The notes under the pieces: model-generated
What the model saw: only the letters and a program-made list of their open reading frames with translations
Told to the model about the DNA's origin: nothing
The model's database searches: none
Source: Henckelia pumila
Taxonomy: Eukaryota > Streptophyta > Magnoliopsida > Lamiales > Gesneriaceae
Reading direction: 5' to 3'
Length of the DNA: 64,000 bases
NCBI RefSeq assembly: GCF_033568475.1
Contig: NC_133123.1
Location: forward strand, 150,241,753-150,305,752
Translations under genes and position numbers: made by a program
Part shown: positions 24,174 through 35,276 of the stretch, piece after piece
Layout: each line of letters begins with the position of its first letter
Position numbering within the stretch: position 1 is the stretch's first letter

Positions 24174-26040
24174 TGTTGGAAAACGCGGCTCTCAGATCAA
24201 TCACGATTGATACCCGGTGCAGCGGAAGTTTAAAAATTTTATTATGGAACAATTCCATAGTGTGGGTATCAACCATACGATTAAATTATTTGTGTGTGTA
24301 AAAATTAAATAACTGTTATGTAATTTTTACCTTCAATCTCGAAGCGAGATTATTGGACACCACACAGATTTCTCTGCGCTTCTTGTATCTCCCTGGAACT
24401 GATGAACAAGCTTTCCTTCAATCAGGTCCACGAATAGAGGTTTAATCCCTCTGATAGATTGCACTAGAAAATCTATCAGAAGTTTTCTACGAAGAGAATA
24501 AACGAATTTGATTCGCTATTCCAGACTGCAATTCAAAATCACAGACCGGAATTTCTCACGCAGAGAAGGGAAGGGGCGGCCGAATTTGAGAGAGAGGAGG
24601 CTAGGGTTTTCGAAAAAACCTGTCTCAAATTATGGCCTGTTGTGTGTAATTTTTGTACTGCAATAACTTATTTATAATGCAGGCCACTAACACCTTAGGG
24701 CCCATTAGTCATAAGTTGAGGCCCGACAAGCAAAGCCCGCATGTTCAGAAATTAATATAAAATTCATCGTGACTCCGATTGATAAACCGATTTTACCAAT
24801 GTGCACAGAAACCATTTCTGCACATTTTAAAGTCAAGATAAATTTTCCTGAATCCGAATTCAGTGGTTTCCAAAAATGTCCATCCCTATGTCATTTTAGG
24901 AAATCCTACTCCCTTACTCTTATTTAAGAAGTCCAACTTCTTTATTCATTAAATTTAACTCTTTAAATTTAACTATCTCAACGGGGATTAAAACTCCATT
25001 ACACTGTGTGACCCTCAATGGTTCAGGGATACAGCTAGCCGTGGGCTCACAACTCCTTGTGACTCGGAACAACGATTTCCGACTTGCCCAACGAATCATG
25101 GTAAAGCGCCTAGCAACATCGCCCCATGATTCCCTAGGTATCACTGATAGTGCCTACAAAAACCAGTAGATTTTGGTTAGCGTACAGTACGGTCCCTTCA
25201 TCCAAATATCCCGATCGAATCAACAACCATTGGTATATCGAGAGTCGCTCAAGATTCGATAACTATGCAATACATCTTGAAGATCAAATTAGTGACATCG
25301 CATGTGATACTAAGAAACCATTTCTTAAATCACATCAAGTACTCTGGCCAGAGATTCGTCACACTAATATCTCCTCAGATCGCATAGGATATCCACACTC
25401 GCAAGTATGTGGTGAATCCTTGACAACAATGCATCGACTCCTATATGTGTTGTAACTGTACCCAATCCCGACACCTGATGACCTCCATAGAGTCGGTAAA
25501 CGAGTCAAAGCACAGTACTAGCATATAGAGTCTCCATGATGTTTCAAGTAGTAAGGACTAATGGTGTACAACCAAAACCGCGGACTTAATCCACTCGATA
25601 AGTGATAACCACTTGGAAAGTCCAGATAGGGTAGTTCGATTATTCATCCTATGAATATCCATTTGCATGCTTCGAACATCTCCATGTTCCCTACCAATGA
25701 AACGTGGTACTCCGCATCGCAAATGCTAGTCTCAAACTCGAGCGATCCTTATCCTTATTATCGGACGGCTCAATCGACTAGGAACAGTTTAGAATATACA
25801 GTGACTATAAGATGTATTTCATGATAGACATCCCCATGTTCTACCACATCTTACATACACTATAGTATATTCAAGGTCTTTATCAAAACAACAATAGTAT
25901 ATCATAATATAACAATATGAAGAAAGATAAAGTCATTGTCATTAATAAAAGTGTAAATTACATTAAACAAAAGATCGTTTGTACAAAGAGTCATCAAAGC
26001 CCATAGCCACAAGTTGGCTCACTGGGCACCCACTCTTTCA
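24174..26040 (-). repeat. 5' LTR of the copia element
   Basis: This 1,867-bp LTR begins TGTTGGAAAACG and ends CACTCTTTCA. It lies one base from the primer-binding site at 24157-24172 and is followed by the target duplication GGAAT. The 5' LTR should hold the promoter for minus-strand transcription. Confidence 0.92.
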
Positions 26041-27717
26041 GGAATCTGATTCGACCTTTCAGAATCCGATGAAGATAGATCAGATCTGAGTATAATCTGA
26101 GTTTCAGGTTTATATTGATGTCTTATTAGCGAATAACTTTTGTTGTGCCAGATGTTTCGGTTTGAGACAGAGTATCAGGAGATTGGCACTTTGAAGTTTA
26201 TTCAGAGTTCTTCCAGATGATCGGAAGATGTTTGATGAATTGAGGAATCAAATCGAATAGAGGATGATGAATTATGAAGTTCAAAGTATGGCTTCTGATA
26301 TTTTGAACTGTAAGCAGTCAGAGAGAGAAAAATTCAAATTTATGTTGTACAGTCTATTCTGATTCAGAATGGAATTGGGATCACAATTCGATGATTTTTT
26401 TAGCAAGGCTACTTTGTGAGTCCGAGATGAGATGTCATCTGAGTATCGTTGAACGAGTTCGACACTGAATGGGGATCCGAATTTTATCTTCAGGAAGTTC
26501 GTGAAGAGAACTTTCTCAGAATCGTTTCCAAATTGAGGTATGGCCGTTTTGAACTTTTGACAGGCCGTTTGATTTGACGAATACTCCTGTATTGTTGAAG
26601 AATTTTCTGTTGACCGAATCTCTCAGAAGTATTAGTTGAAATTAGGAATTCTTATTGATGAATTTCTTGTTTTCTGGTTATGAGAATTGTACTGATCGTA
26701 CAGAGCTTTCGACAATCTTTTCAGAATTGTACGCCGATCAGTTGTATACTAATCTCGATGTTTGAATTTCTGATCGAACCGAATAAATTTCTTCGATCGT
26801 ATTATCTGATGATGGAATTTCTGATTATCCGCTCTTTTGTATTCTGAGTTTCAGTACTGACGATCTTGCAGTACTTGGTTTTCTTCTTATTGAGATTTCT
26901 GATTTGAATCTTTTTAACTGAAGGAGTGAATGCAGCAACTGATGTTTCGAACCGAAGAATTTATCCTTATTTTATTGGCAGTCTGATTTTGATTGATTGA
27001 TTGATGGAATCCGTTACAGTTTTCTGTACAGAATGATTTTGATGAAGAAGAGAGAATTGATATCTTTTCAGAGGATGGAAGATGCCATGAATTGCCTAAC
27101 TCTGTCAGTTTAGGCAGAGATCCTTGATGTAATTGTTCTTTCGGCATAGACTTCGAAGATAATTTTGTTGTTGACTTCAACTATTTTTGATTCGATACCC
27201 TCAGAACGACATACAGCCAGATCAGATGAGTCGAACTTTAGAGAAATTGCCATGAGTGGTAGTGCTCGACTTAGCACTAGTTGGCAGAATTCTTGATTCT
27301 TGTGGAGAATTCGTACAATGGCAGCGATTAGATGATTTATGAAAGCACCTCTCAAGAAGTTGTATAAGGAGAGATGAAGATATCCTTCCTTTTGATATGA
27401 ACTTTCTGTGTCACATGAGTTAGAATGAAAGAAGATTCGAATTGTGACTGAAATTAGAAGGATTTTATGACGAGGATGAGTTGACTTTTGATAGACGAAC
27501 GGAGTGTTGATGAATTAATCGACTAGAGCTTCTGACATTATCTTTTTGTTGAGATGCCGAACTGATTGAGATGAACGATTCAGAGTTAGATTGGAAGCAG
27601 ATTCTGGAATTAGTTCCGAGATGTAAATTCTTATTGCAGTCCTTGATTCAAGCCTCGACCTTGTGATAGAATCATGTTTGATTTCGAGGACGAAATCGAT
27701 TCTTAGAGGGGGAGAAT

Positions 27718-29767
27718 TGTAACGCCCCAAAATTATCTTAATGGACTTTATTTGAGATAATCAAAGATTTTAGAAGTCGAGGGCCGATTCGATTATGATC
27801 AGGGACTAGAATGCAATTTTTGAAATTTTCAGGGACTAAAATGCAATAAATGGATTATTAGATATTTAAGCATGTATTTGACTCATTCTTCTCTTCATCC
27901 CCTTCCTCCATCTCGCCTCCCACCATGTAAATCGCCCCTTTCATATTCCAAGCTTTGGGATTTCCATTTTTGATCGATCCGTCCGATAGAATTGATTTCT
28001 AACTGGATATCTACGATCACAGCGACGAGTGCTTCGTTTGGAAGTAAGTTTATCTTAATTCTGAGTGGTTTGAATTTTTGGATGTCTTTAGAATTTATTT
28101 ATATTCGGAGAGGATGATTATGAGATAGCTGTGATAGTATATCTAAGGCGGTGTGAAGATCTAAATACGATCGGAATTGTTATGATTTTCTTAGTGATTT
28201 TCGAAATTTTTGTATTTGAGATGTGTTGGGATTAGATTGGAATTGATATGTATTGATTGAAATGAGTTTATTGGATTGTTGAATTGCTGTCTGCGTTTCC
28301 GGTTTGATCAGTTTATAGCCGTTATGCCGTCAGTTTGAGTTTTGGATATCGTTGCGATGTTTTGATCGTATCGAGTTTGATTGAGTTTTGAATGAATTGA
28401 TTGGATATTGATTATTATCCTTATTATTGATTTTCAGGTTGAAGTACCTTCTATGTGAATAAGGTAAAAGACGACTTAGATTTGAATGGAACGATTAACT
28501 CGAATAGAACTTGATTCGAGTGTTTCGAATAAATCACATACGCTTATTTGAAATCATGATTGAATGTTTATCTGAAATCATGATTAAATGATTATTTGAA
28601 TTGATGAATGAAATCATGATAGAATGCTCAATTGAATTGATAATTGAAATGATATTTGAATGCATGAGATGACATATGCATTCATATTGAGCCGATTGAT
28701 TATTCATTTTGAATTAGACGTTCTGGTGATTATAGTTGAGTGGCCTTGTAGGCGAATTACTTCATGTGCGGAAATAGCTCTCTATAATGCTCCGGAGTCT
28801 AGAGGATTAAAATATTCCTCGTCCACCTCGAGAGGAGTGTCGGTGCGATTGTAGGATGTTTTAACCTCAGGATCCCAAACCGAAGAAAGAAAGAATAGAA
28901 GAATTCCATTTGATTATCTGAGTATGATAATCCAGAAGTTTTAAAGACATGCATATCATTTTAATTCAATACTTGGATGAATTACTTGATTTGATTTTGA
29001 TGTGATAGATATTTGGAAGTTGATACATGTCATGACATGATGTGTTTATTTTATATGCATGATAGTCTCTTTTAATGGGAATATCAATTCTCACCGGATT
29101 ATCCGGTTGTTGTCTTTGTTTGTACGTGTACTTGGCAACAGGTGGGGCAGGATCGAGTCAGAGACGACAGGGATAGAACGAGAATGAAGATTAGAAGTGA
29201 GACTTTGAATTAGAATTGGAAATGCATGTCAATCTAGTTTATGTTTTGAAATCATGTTAGAATTCGAATGTGTTGTATTTGATTTTGAAGTATTGAATAT
29301 TAAAATCGATTATAAATGATGAATATTGAAGTTTGTATGTTGATTGCATGTTGTTGAATTCATAATTGAGCATGTTAGATTAATATTAGATTGAGTTGAA
29401 TTGTTGATTTTGAGATTGGAAGCATGTTCAGTTTTCTGAAAAAATTCTGTTGCCCAGGGTGCGCTCGATCCTATGAAATGTTGGGATCGAGCGCAGCCCC
29501 TGAAAATATTGAGGCAGTAGACTCAACATTTTGGTGCGCTCGATCCTGGCTTTTTGTAGGATCGAGCGCGGCTCATATTATTTTCTTGGCAGAGAGTTTC
29601 AAAATATGGTGCGCTCGATCCTGAACTTTTATAGGATCGAGCGCAGCACTGTTCATCAGAAAAATATTTTTTTTTTTTGTTATTTATTTAATGTCTTATC
29701 TTTTGGCCTTTGATTGATTATCGATATGACTAACTCTTGATTAGATGATTAGAATCGGGGTCTCACA
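27718..29767 (+). repeat. Complete 3' LTR of element B
   Basis: This is a 2,050-bp LTR, TGTAACGCCCC...GGTCTCACA, preceded by a purine tract. The first part matches 14909-15705. Around 28548-28660 it has irregular repeats of GAAATCATGAT, and at 29461-29644 three regularly spaced hairpins. Confidence 0.75.
29461..29644. repeat. Three hairpins at exact 75-bp spacing in the element B LTR
   Basis: GCGCTCGATCC occurs at 29461, 29536 and 29611. Each is followed after a 10-12-base loop by its reverse complement, GGATCGAGCGC. The hairpins end at 29494, 29569 and 29644. The stems are perfect over at least 11 bp while the loops and spacers differ. That is the pattern expected if the stem, not the surrounding sequence, has been kept. 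Confidence 0.85.
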
Positions 29768-30174
29768 TCTTTTCTATATATTGTAAACTTCTCATTCATG
29801 AGAGACAGATTATTGAAGTTATTGAATTATTGATTTTTATCAATCCTTAAAAATTCTCTCTAGAATTTTTTCCAAAGTTTTGCTTTGTTTTTATCAAAAT
29901 AAAACTTATCAAAGTTTAACAACTTTGTGGCGTTTGTCAATTGATTATCTTCGTGGATTGTCAGAGACAGGTTCCTCTGAAGGTTCAGTTGTGATTAATT
30001 GTTTATCTTTGTGATTATCTGTTGCTAGTTACGGGTTCAACTAGAGGTGGATATCCGAAACTTACTTGTTCAAAAGATCGAAACAAAACTAAAGAATCTT
30101 TTTGTTATTGGATTGAGGATACGATTTTAATATAGTCGTGTTTGCCTTCCATGCATCCTAGCTTCGCATCAACA
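29768..30174. other. Unassigned retroelement-like fragment
   Basis: This AT-rich sequence lies between the end of the element B LTR and the solo LTR. Phrases such as GGGTTCAACTAGAGG, with short leader-like stretches, resemble the U5/leader part of plant copia elements, but I find no firm boundary or coding sequence. Confidence 0.35.
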
Positions 30175-30991
30175 TGTTATATATACATTTCTGAAAAAAT
30201 TCGAAAATCATATGGCATAACAATCTGAAATTTTTGGATATATAAGGCATCATTGAAATCACCCTTCTTTAAATTTATACTCAAACAATCCTCGTCAAAA
30301 CATCATAATACCATAATTCCTCAAGAAAGAAAGTAGAAAGAAAATCTCAACAATCCTCATCGATACATCATAATACCATAATTCCTCAAGCAAGAAAGTA
30401 GAAGGAAAATCTTGGCTAAATGAGAAATGCTCGAAACAGGGTACATTTATATGTATATAATTTCGAAAGCTCCTAAAATGCAACACACAAAATGTATTAA
30501 TCTACTTGGTGGCCAAAAAGCCCATAAATCTTGCCTGGCTAATAAACTCGAAAAGAATCAAAAACTTGAGCTGCGACCGAGTCGATTGTTAGCTGGAGTG
30601 AGCTGAAAACCAAGCTCACAAGAAAAGGAAAAGATCGACCAGCAAGCCAGGTAGATGCCTCGTCGGAGAAGAAGAAGAAACGGAGCTGCGGCATCGAGTT
30701 TGAAGGAGAAAATGGAGAAAATCGAGTTCAATGAGATGATGAGAGCTGAAACCGAGCTCAAAGCAAGGAAAACAGCTTGACCAACTAGTCATGGAGGTGC
30801 CTCGCCGTAAAAAAAAAAAAAAAAAAAAAAAAAGAGGAGCTGCGGCGGCGTGGCTAGGTGAAGAAGGTGAAGCCGATGGGTGAGTTTAGGAGAAGAAATG
30901 GGAAATATTCTGAAGGGGTGTGTGAGGGAAATGAGATTTGAGTTTGAATTTTAGGGATTAGGGTTATATATTAAATTGGGTGAGTGAGGGT

Positions 30992-31059
<68 letters not shown>

Positions 31060-31810
31060 ATACTACACACTAATAATAATAAAAGAAAATGCTAACTTAA
31101 CTCAACAACTAGGATTTATGAATTTAATTGACTAAATAAAATACAAGCTTGAAATTCTAATTTAAAATATTAAATTGGATTTTACTAATCCGGGATTGAA
31201 AATGCTATCCTAGAATTAAAAATCAATACTTTAAATATTTTGATGTCGCAACAACGATTAAAATATTTAAACAACAAACAGAGCGCTTAAAATAATTTAA
31301 ACAGACTAAACTAACGTTTAAAAACAATTTAAATAAATACACAAGCGAAAATAAAAGTTTTTAAAATGATTTGGATAATTAAAAAAAAAGGATTTAAATA
31401 AATAAGCTAGACATTTAAAATAGTTTAAAATAACTAACCGCTAAACTAAGGCTATTTAAAATAAATAAATTGGACACTCAAAAATATTTAAACAAATAAG
31501 CTAAACAGTTAAAATCTTTTAAAAAAATAAACTAAACAATTAATTAAAATCATTTAATTATGCAAGATTAAACCTTTAAAATATTAAAACAATTAAATTG
31601 AATATTAGAAATCATTTTGACAAATAAACTTAAACAATTAAAAACATTAATTAAATAGTTAGTAAAATAAAATCATTTTAACAAATAATAAAACATTTTA
31701 TTAGCACATAATTTCAAATAAAAAATTTAAATCAATTAAACGTAAAAATAATAATCATAATATTTATTAAATTAATGCATGTAATTTAGTAAATTGAATT
31801 TTAGGCGTCA
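30175..31810 (-). mobile_element. Solo LTR with 5-bp target duplication
   Basis: The block starts TGTTATATATAC and ends TTTTAGGCGTCA on the plus strand, so both strands give TG...CA. On both sides lies the direct repeat CAACA (30170-30174 and 31811-31815). On the minus strand the start TGACGCCTAAAATTC resembles gypsy LTRs. No internal region, primer site or coding sequence is present, so this is a solo LTR of 1,636 bp left by recombination between two LTRs. Inside are a 25-base A run (30809-30833) and a (TA)n tract (30994-31053). Confidence 0.75.
30994..31053. repeat. (TA)n microsatellite
   Basis: About 30 uninterrupted TA units lie inside the solo LTR. The array is probably length-variable. 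Confidence 0.95.
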
Positions 31811-31815
31811 CAACA

Positions 31816-32235
31816 ACGAACATAACAGAAAATCAAATTCTTCAGAATATATTGAGAGAAAAGAATGAGAGATTTTCGAGGAGAAAAACTAAGCGAAGAT
31901 TGTGACGAGAAGAATTCAAGGCTTTAAAGCTTGAATTGAGTCTGTATCTAGCTTGAGAGTTTATCTTAGTTCATCTCTGTAATAAGCTCTGTTGATTGAG
32001 CTTGAACTTGTTCTGTTGGTTATTAATAAAGTATTGTGTTGCTCTCCTGTGAACGTAGGCAAATTCTTTGCCGAACCACGTAAATACTTGCGTCGTTTAT
32101 TTGCTTTCGCGTGAGTGTTGAGTTTGATCTGTGTGCGTTGGGTTCATCTGCTTTCTGGGATTATTGTTCTTGTTGATGTGTGATCGTTTGTCTGTGAATT
32201 CTCAGAATACCAAATTTTTGGATTGATTCCTAACA
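31816..32235 (+). repeat. Right part of a 5' LTR of the Tork-like copia
   Basis: It contains a short stem, GGCAAATTCTTTGCC, next to GAACCACGT (32058-32081). That is a familiar arrangement in the U5 region of plant copia LTRs. It ends CCTAACA at 32235, 31 bases before the gag start. The expected methionine primer site is replaced by GTGGCGTCGTCCGTGGG. The left part of the LTR is broken by the solo LTR insertion. Confidence 0.5.
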
Positions 32236-32908
32236 AGTGGCGTCGTCCGTGGGAAACTAAGTAAATATGATGGGATCAATGAAGTTTGATATTGAGAATT
32301 TTACTGGCAAAAACGATTTCTCGCTCTGGAGAATTAAGATGCGGGCAATCCTGATACAACAAGGATTGGTGGAAGCTTTTAAGAAGAAGGAGGATATGTC
32401 TGATGACATAATGAACAAGGATGAATTACTCGAGAAAGCACACGGTGCAATTATTCTCTGTCTGGGAGATAGACCTCTTCGGGAGGTGGACAGACGAAAT
32501 CCCTGGCTAACCGTCTGTACATGAAACAGAGGTTGTATTCCTTTGTGATCAAGGATGAGAAAAATCTGGAAGACCAGATCGAAGAATTCACTAAGATATT
32601 GGATGATTTGGAGAATATTGAAGTAAAGCTTGAAGATAAAGATCGGCTTTGATACTTCTGAATGCACTTCCTAAAGCATATAAAAATTTCAGAGATGTTT
32701 TGCTATATGAAAGAGAACAGATGATAAATCTGGAAGAAGTTATGTCTGCTATTCAATCCAAGGAACTTCAGAAAAAAGTCAAACACAAACACTGAATCAC
32801 GTGGAGAAGGTCTTACGGCGAGGGGCAGAAGTGATAATGTAACGACCCACTGTATCAAGACGGGTCTTTCCAGTGTGCTTATGTTCTCACTCACACGCAC
32901 CCTGAGAA

Positions 32909-32983
32909 ACTTCCCAGGGGGTCACCCATCCTATAATTTTCCCAAGTCAAGCACGCTTAACTTTGGAGTTCTTATGTGATGAG
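32909..32983 (-). other. 5S rRNA-like segment, first LTR copy
   Basis: Read on the minus strand it has AAGTTAAGCGTGCTTG, the 5S A-box region, and GGATGGGTGACCCCCTGGGA, the C-box region. These are the internal promoter parts recognised by TFIIIA and RNA polymerase III. The rest of the 120-base 5S gene has diverged, so this is a derived promoter module and not a functional rRNA gene. Confidence 0.8.
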
Positions 32984-33004
32984 CTCCCGAAAAGAAGATG
33001 CATC

Positions 33005-33672
33005 TTCTTCGATCTGGATTTTGGCATGTACTTCCCATTGGATGTCCCCTTATCTGTGACGTCCGGGGCTGAGGAGGCTGGGAGTGATCGCCAGTGCCAA
33101 GAGGTTGCACGGACAATGAGAGGCTTCTGGTAGGCTTCTAGGCGGAAGAAGACATGAATGAGCCGATCCTGCCGTAATGAGAGGAATTCTCAGACTGTGT
33201 AGGTTTGGGACTGAATAGTTGAGGAGAGTTTAAAAGATTTCATAATGTAACGACCCACTGTATCAAGACAGGTCTTTCCAGCGTGCTTATGTCCTCACTC
33301 ACACGCACCCTGAGAAACTTCTCAGGAGGTCACCCATCCTATAATTTCTCCAAGTTAATCACGCTTAACTTTGAAGTTTTTATGTGATGAGCTCCCGAAA
33401 AGAAGGTGCACCTTATTGATATGAGTAGTACATATGAAATTTTTTAAACTCTTCTCAACTATACAGTCTCATACCTACACAGTCTCAGAATTCTTCTCAT
33501 TCCGGCAGGATCGGTTCATTCATGTCTCCCTCCGCCTAGAAGCCTACCAGGAGCCGCTCATTGTCAGTGCAACCGCTTGGCACCGACGATCACTCCCCAC
33601 CTCCTCAGCCCCAGACGTCACAGATAAGAGGACATCCAATGGGAAGTACATGCCAAAATCGAGATCGAAGAG
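33005..33672. repeat. Large inverted repeat around the second Cassandra LTR
   Basis: The left arm (about 33005-33242) is the reverse complement of the right arm (about 33428-33672). The arms differ at scattered positions and include not only LTR sequence but also about 50 bp of the copia gag flank (ACATCCAATGGGAAGTACAT in the right arm). The left arm's inclusion of host flank proves that it was copied from the inserted state and inverted. Confidence 0.8.
33246..33622 (-). repeat. Complete Cassandra-type LTR with 5S-like segment
   Basis: This 377-bp unit runs TGTAACGACCC...GACGTCACA and is followed by GATAA. Its 5S-like part (about 33318-33391) is more diverged than the first copy, with TTAATCACGC in place of CAAGCACGC. 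The part after about 33428 is the inverted partner of 33005-33242. Confidence 0.75.
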
Positions 33673-35276
33673 TCAAGGAAGATATCAGAACAGAAATTTG
33701 GATAATATGAAGTGCTATGCATGTCAGAAGGTTGGACATCTAAGAAGAGAATGTCCATAAAGGAAAGGGAACCAACAAGAAAAACCCAAGAAAGATGGTA
33801 CTCTGGCCATAGCTTCAAAAGGATATGACTCAGCAGAAGTATTGGTGGTTTCTAAAGGTGATCAAAACCACGAATGGATATTGGATTCAGGATGCTCCTT
33901 TCACATGAGTCATATAAGATCTTGGTTTGAAAATTTGGAGGAATCAGATCAGGGCATGGTACTGTTGGGGAATAATCAATCATGCAGAATAAAGGGATCT
34001 GGAAATATCAGAATAAGGATGCATGATGGGATTGACCGAGTACTCACTAAGGTGAGGTATGTGCTCGAGTTGAAGAGAAACTTGATATCATTGGGAACAC
34101 TTGATGCTCAGGGATATTCATGCAAATCAGGAGCGGGAAGTATCTCAGTGTCAAAAGGATCTCTGGTTGTTATGAAGGCTGTCAAAAGGAACCTCCTATA
34201 TGTACTACAAGGTGAAACAATTATTGGAAGTACAACAAGTATTCAGGAACAGCAGGACAGAACCAAGCTATGGCATCTGACATGTAAGTGAGAAGAGATT
34301 ACATGAGCTGTCTAAACAAGGTCTGTTAGGTGGAGATAAGATCGAATCACAGGAGTTGTGTGATAGTTGTGCTCTTGGAAAATAAAAAAGAGTATCGTTT
34401 GGTCAAGGAAGTCACACAACTGAGCAACCATTGGCCTACATTCATTCAGATCTATGGGGTCCTTCTCGGACAGAAACTCATGGTAGAGGCAGATACTTCA
34501 TGTATTTGATAGATGATTACTCAAGGAGAGTATGGATATTCATCTTAAAGATTAAGGATGAAGCATATGACAAGTTTAGAGAATGGCTACTGGCAATTGA
34601 GAACAAAAGTGATCGAAGAGTTAAACACCTGAGAACAGATAATGAGCTGGAATACTTATCAGATAAGTTTGTAAATTTATGTAAGGAGAAAGACATTACC
34701 AGACACAAAACAGTGGTAAGAACACCACAGCAGAATGGTCTGGCAGAGAGAATGAACAGAACTCTTCTGGAAAGGGTCAGATGTATGTTGATCAATGTTT
34801 CTCTTCCTAAGTCCTTTTGGGAAGAAGCATTATCTACTGTGTGCTACTTGGTCAATAGGTGCCCATCCAGTGCGATTGATTTCAAGACACCAATGGAAAA
34901 GTGGAGTGGAACACCTGCAGACTATTCAATTCTTGAAGTTTGCATGATCCAATTTTTGATGTCATAGATCAAACTCATTCAATTTTGTATGCCTACAAGC
35001 CATCTCTTCTCCGAGTTGATAGCAGTTATCCGATGACCTTGTACCTGTCATGACACACAAATTTGAATCATCAAAAACTTTACATAATTTCTTATCAAAT
35101 TGCACATACAAATTATCATCGCAAAGTTGGCTTATGCTTATTAGATTTGCGGTTAATCCTTCAACATGAAGCACATTGCGAAGCTTGGGCAGACCAGCAA
35201 CATCCAGAGTTTCCTTTCCAACAATGTTTCCCTTTGAACCTCCACCATAGGTTACTTTTCTACTTTTCTGTTCAAC

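Larger units (their letters stand above)
16492..26040 (-). mobile_element. Full-length, apparently intact Ty1/copia element nested in element B
   Basis: This 9,549-bp element has two 1,867-bp LTRs, a 16-base initiator-Met primer-binding site, a purine tract and a single 1,304-residue gag-pol frame. It is flanked by the direct repeat GGAAT at 16487-16491 and 26041-26045. The first tandem copy of the host element retains the unfilled target near 13013, so insertion into the second copy is shown directly. The equal-length LTRs differ by only a few bases. The clade is uncertain; LTR length and gag style would fit Angela- or Tork-type groups. Confidence 0.95.
26041..29767 (+). mobile_element. Decayed Ty3/gypsy element B, right portion with complete 3' LTR
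   Basis: This is the continuation of the second duplicate after the copia insertion. It begins with the duplicated target GGAAT, continues with decayed pol, and ends with a complete LTR (27718-29767). The end GGGGTCTCACA together with the start TGTAACGCCCC is typical of plant Tekay-like LTRs. Small reading frames inside it are not conserved coding sequence. Confidence 0.75.
32838..33622 (-). mobile_element. Rearranged Cassandra-type TRIM carrying 5S rRNA-like sequence
   Basis: Two copies of a sequence starting TGTAACGACCCACTG (32838 and 33246) each contain a minus-strand 5S rRNA-like segment. The block ends GACGTCACA at 33622 and is flanked by GATAA on both sides (32833-32837 and 33623-33627), within the copia gag sequence. 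Cassandra elements are short non-coding LTR elements whose LTRs carry a 5S gene-like promoter, which fits here. The usual LTR-primer site-LTR order is disturbed. The first LTR is cut near 33004 and followed by an inverted copy of the LTR end plus flanking host sequence (about 33005-33242). I infer a local inverted duplication after insertion. The 5S-like strand suggests minus orientation. Confidence 0.8.
32267..34945 (+). pseudogene. Broken Tork-like copia gag-protease-integrase
   Basis: Gag starts at 32267 with MKFDIENFTGKNDFSLWRIK, a TNT1/Tork-type opening. A deletion plus frameshift near 32495 and a second shift near 32650 disrupt it. The coding thread then reaches RGEGLTARG before the Cassandra-type insertion (32838-33622) and resumes with KYMPKSRSKS and the zinc knuckle CYACQKVGHLRREC (33714-33755). 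The protease frame 33842-34291 has WILDSGCSFHM. The integrase frame 34431-34967 has HSDLWGP, TDNELEYLS and a LAERMNRTLLE stretch. A stop within the CALGK region and another shift separate protease from integrase. Everything after the integrase core is missing at the junction near 34945. It cannot produce a working polyprotein. Confidence 0.85.

Noticed and set aside
29461..29644. CRISPR-like array (regular repeats with spacers)
   Set aside because: The sequence is a plant LTR, there are only three units, each unit is itself a hairpin, and the spacers are partly similar.
32909..32983. A functional 5S rRNA gene
   Set aside because: Only the internal promoter-like parts match; the remaining sequence diverges and it sits within Cassandra-type LTRs.
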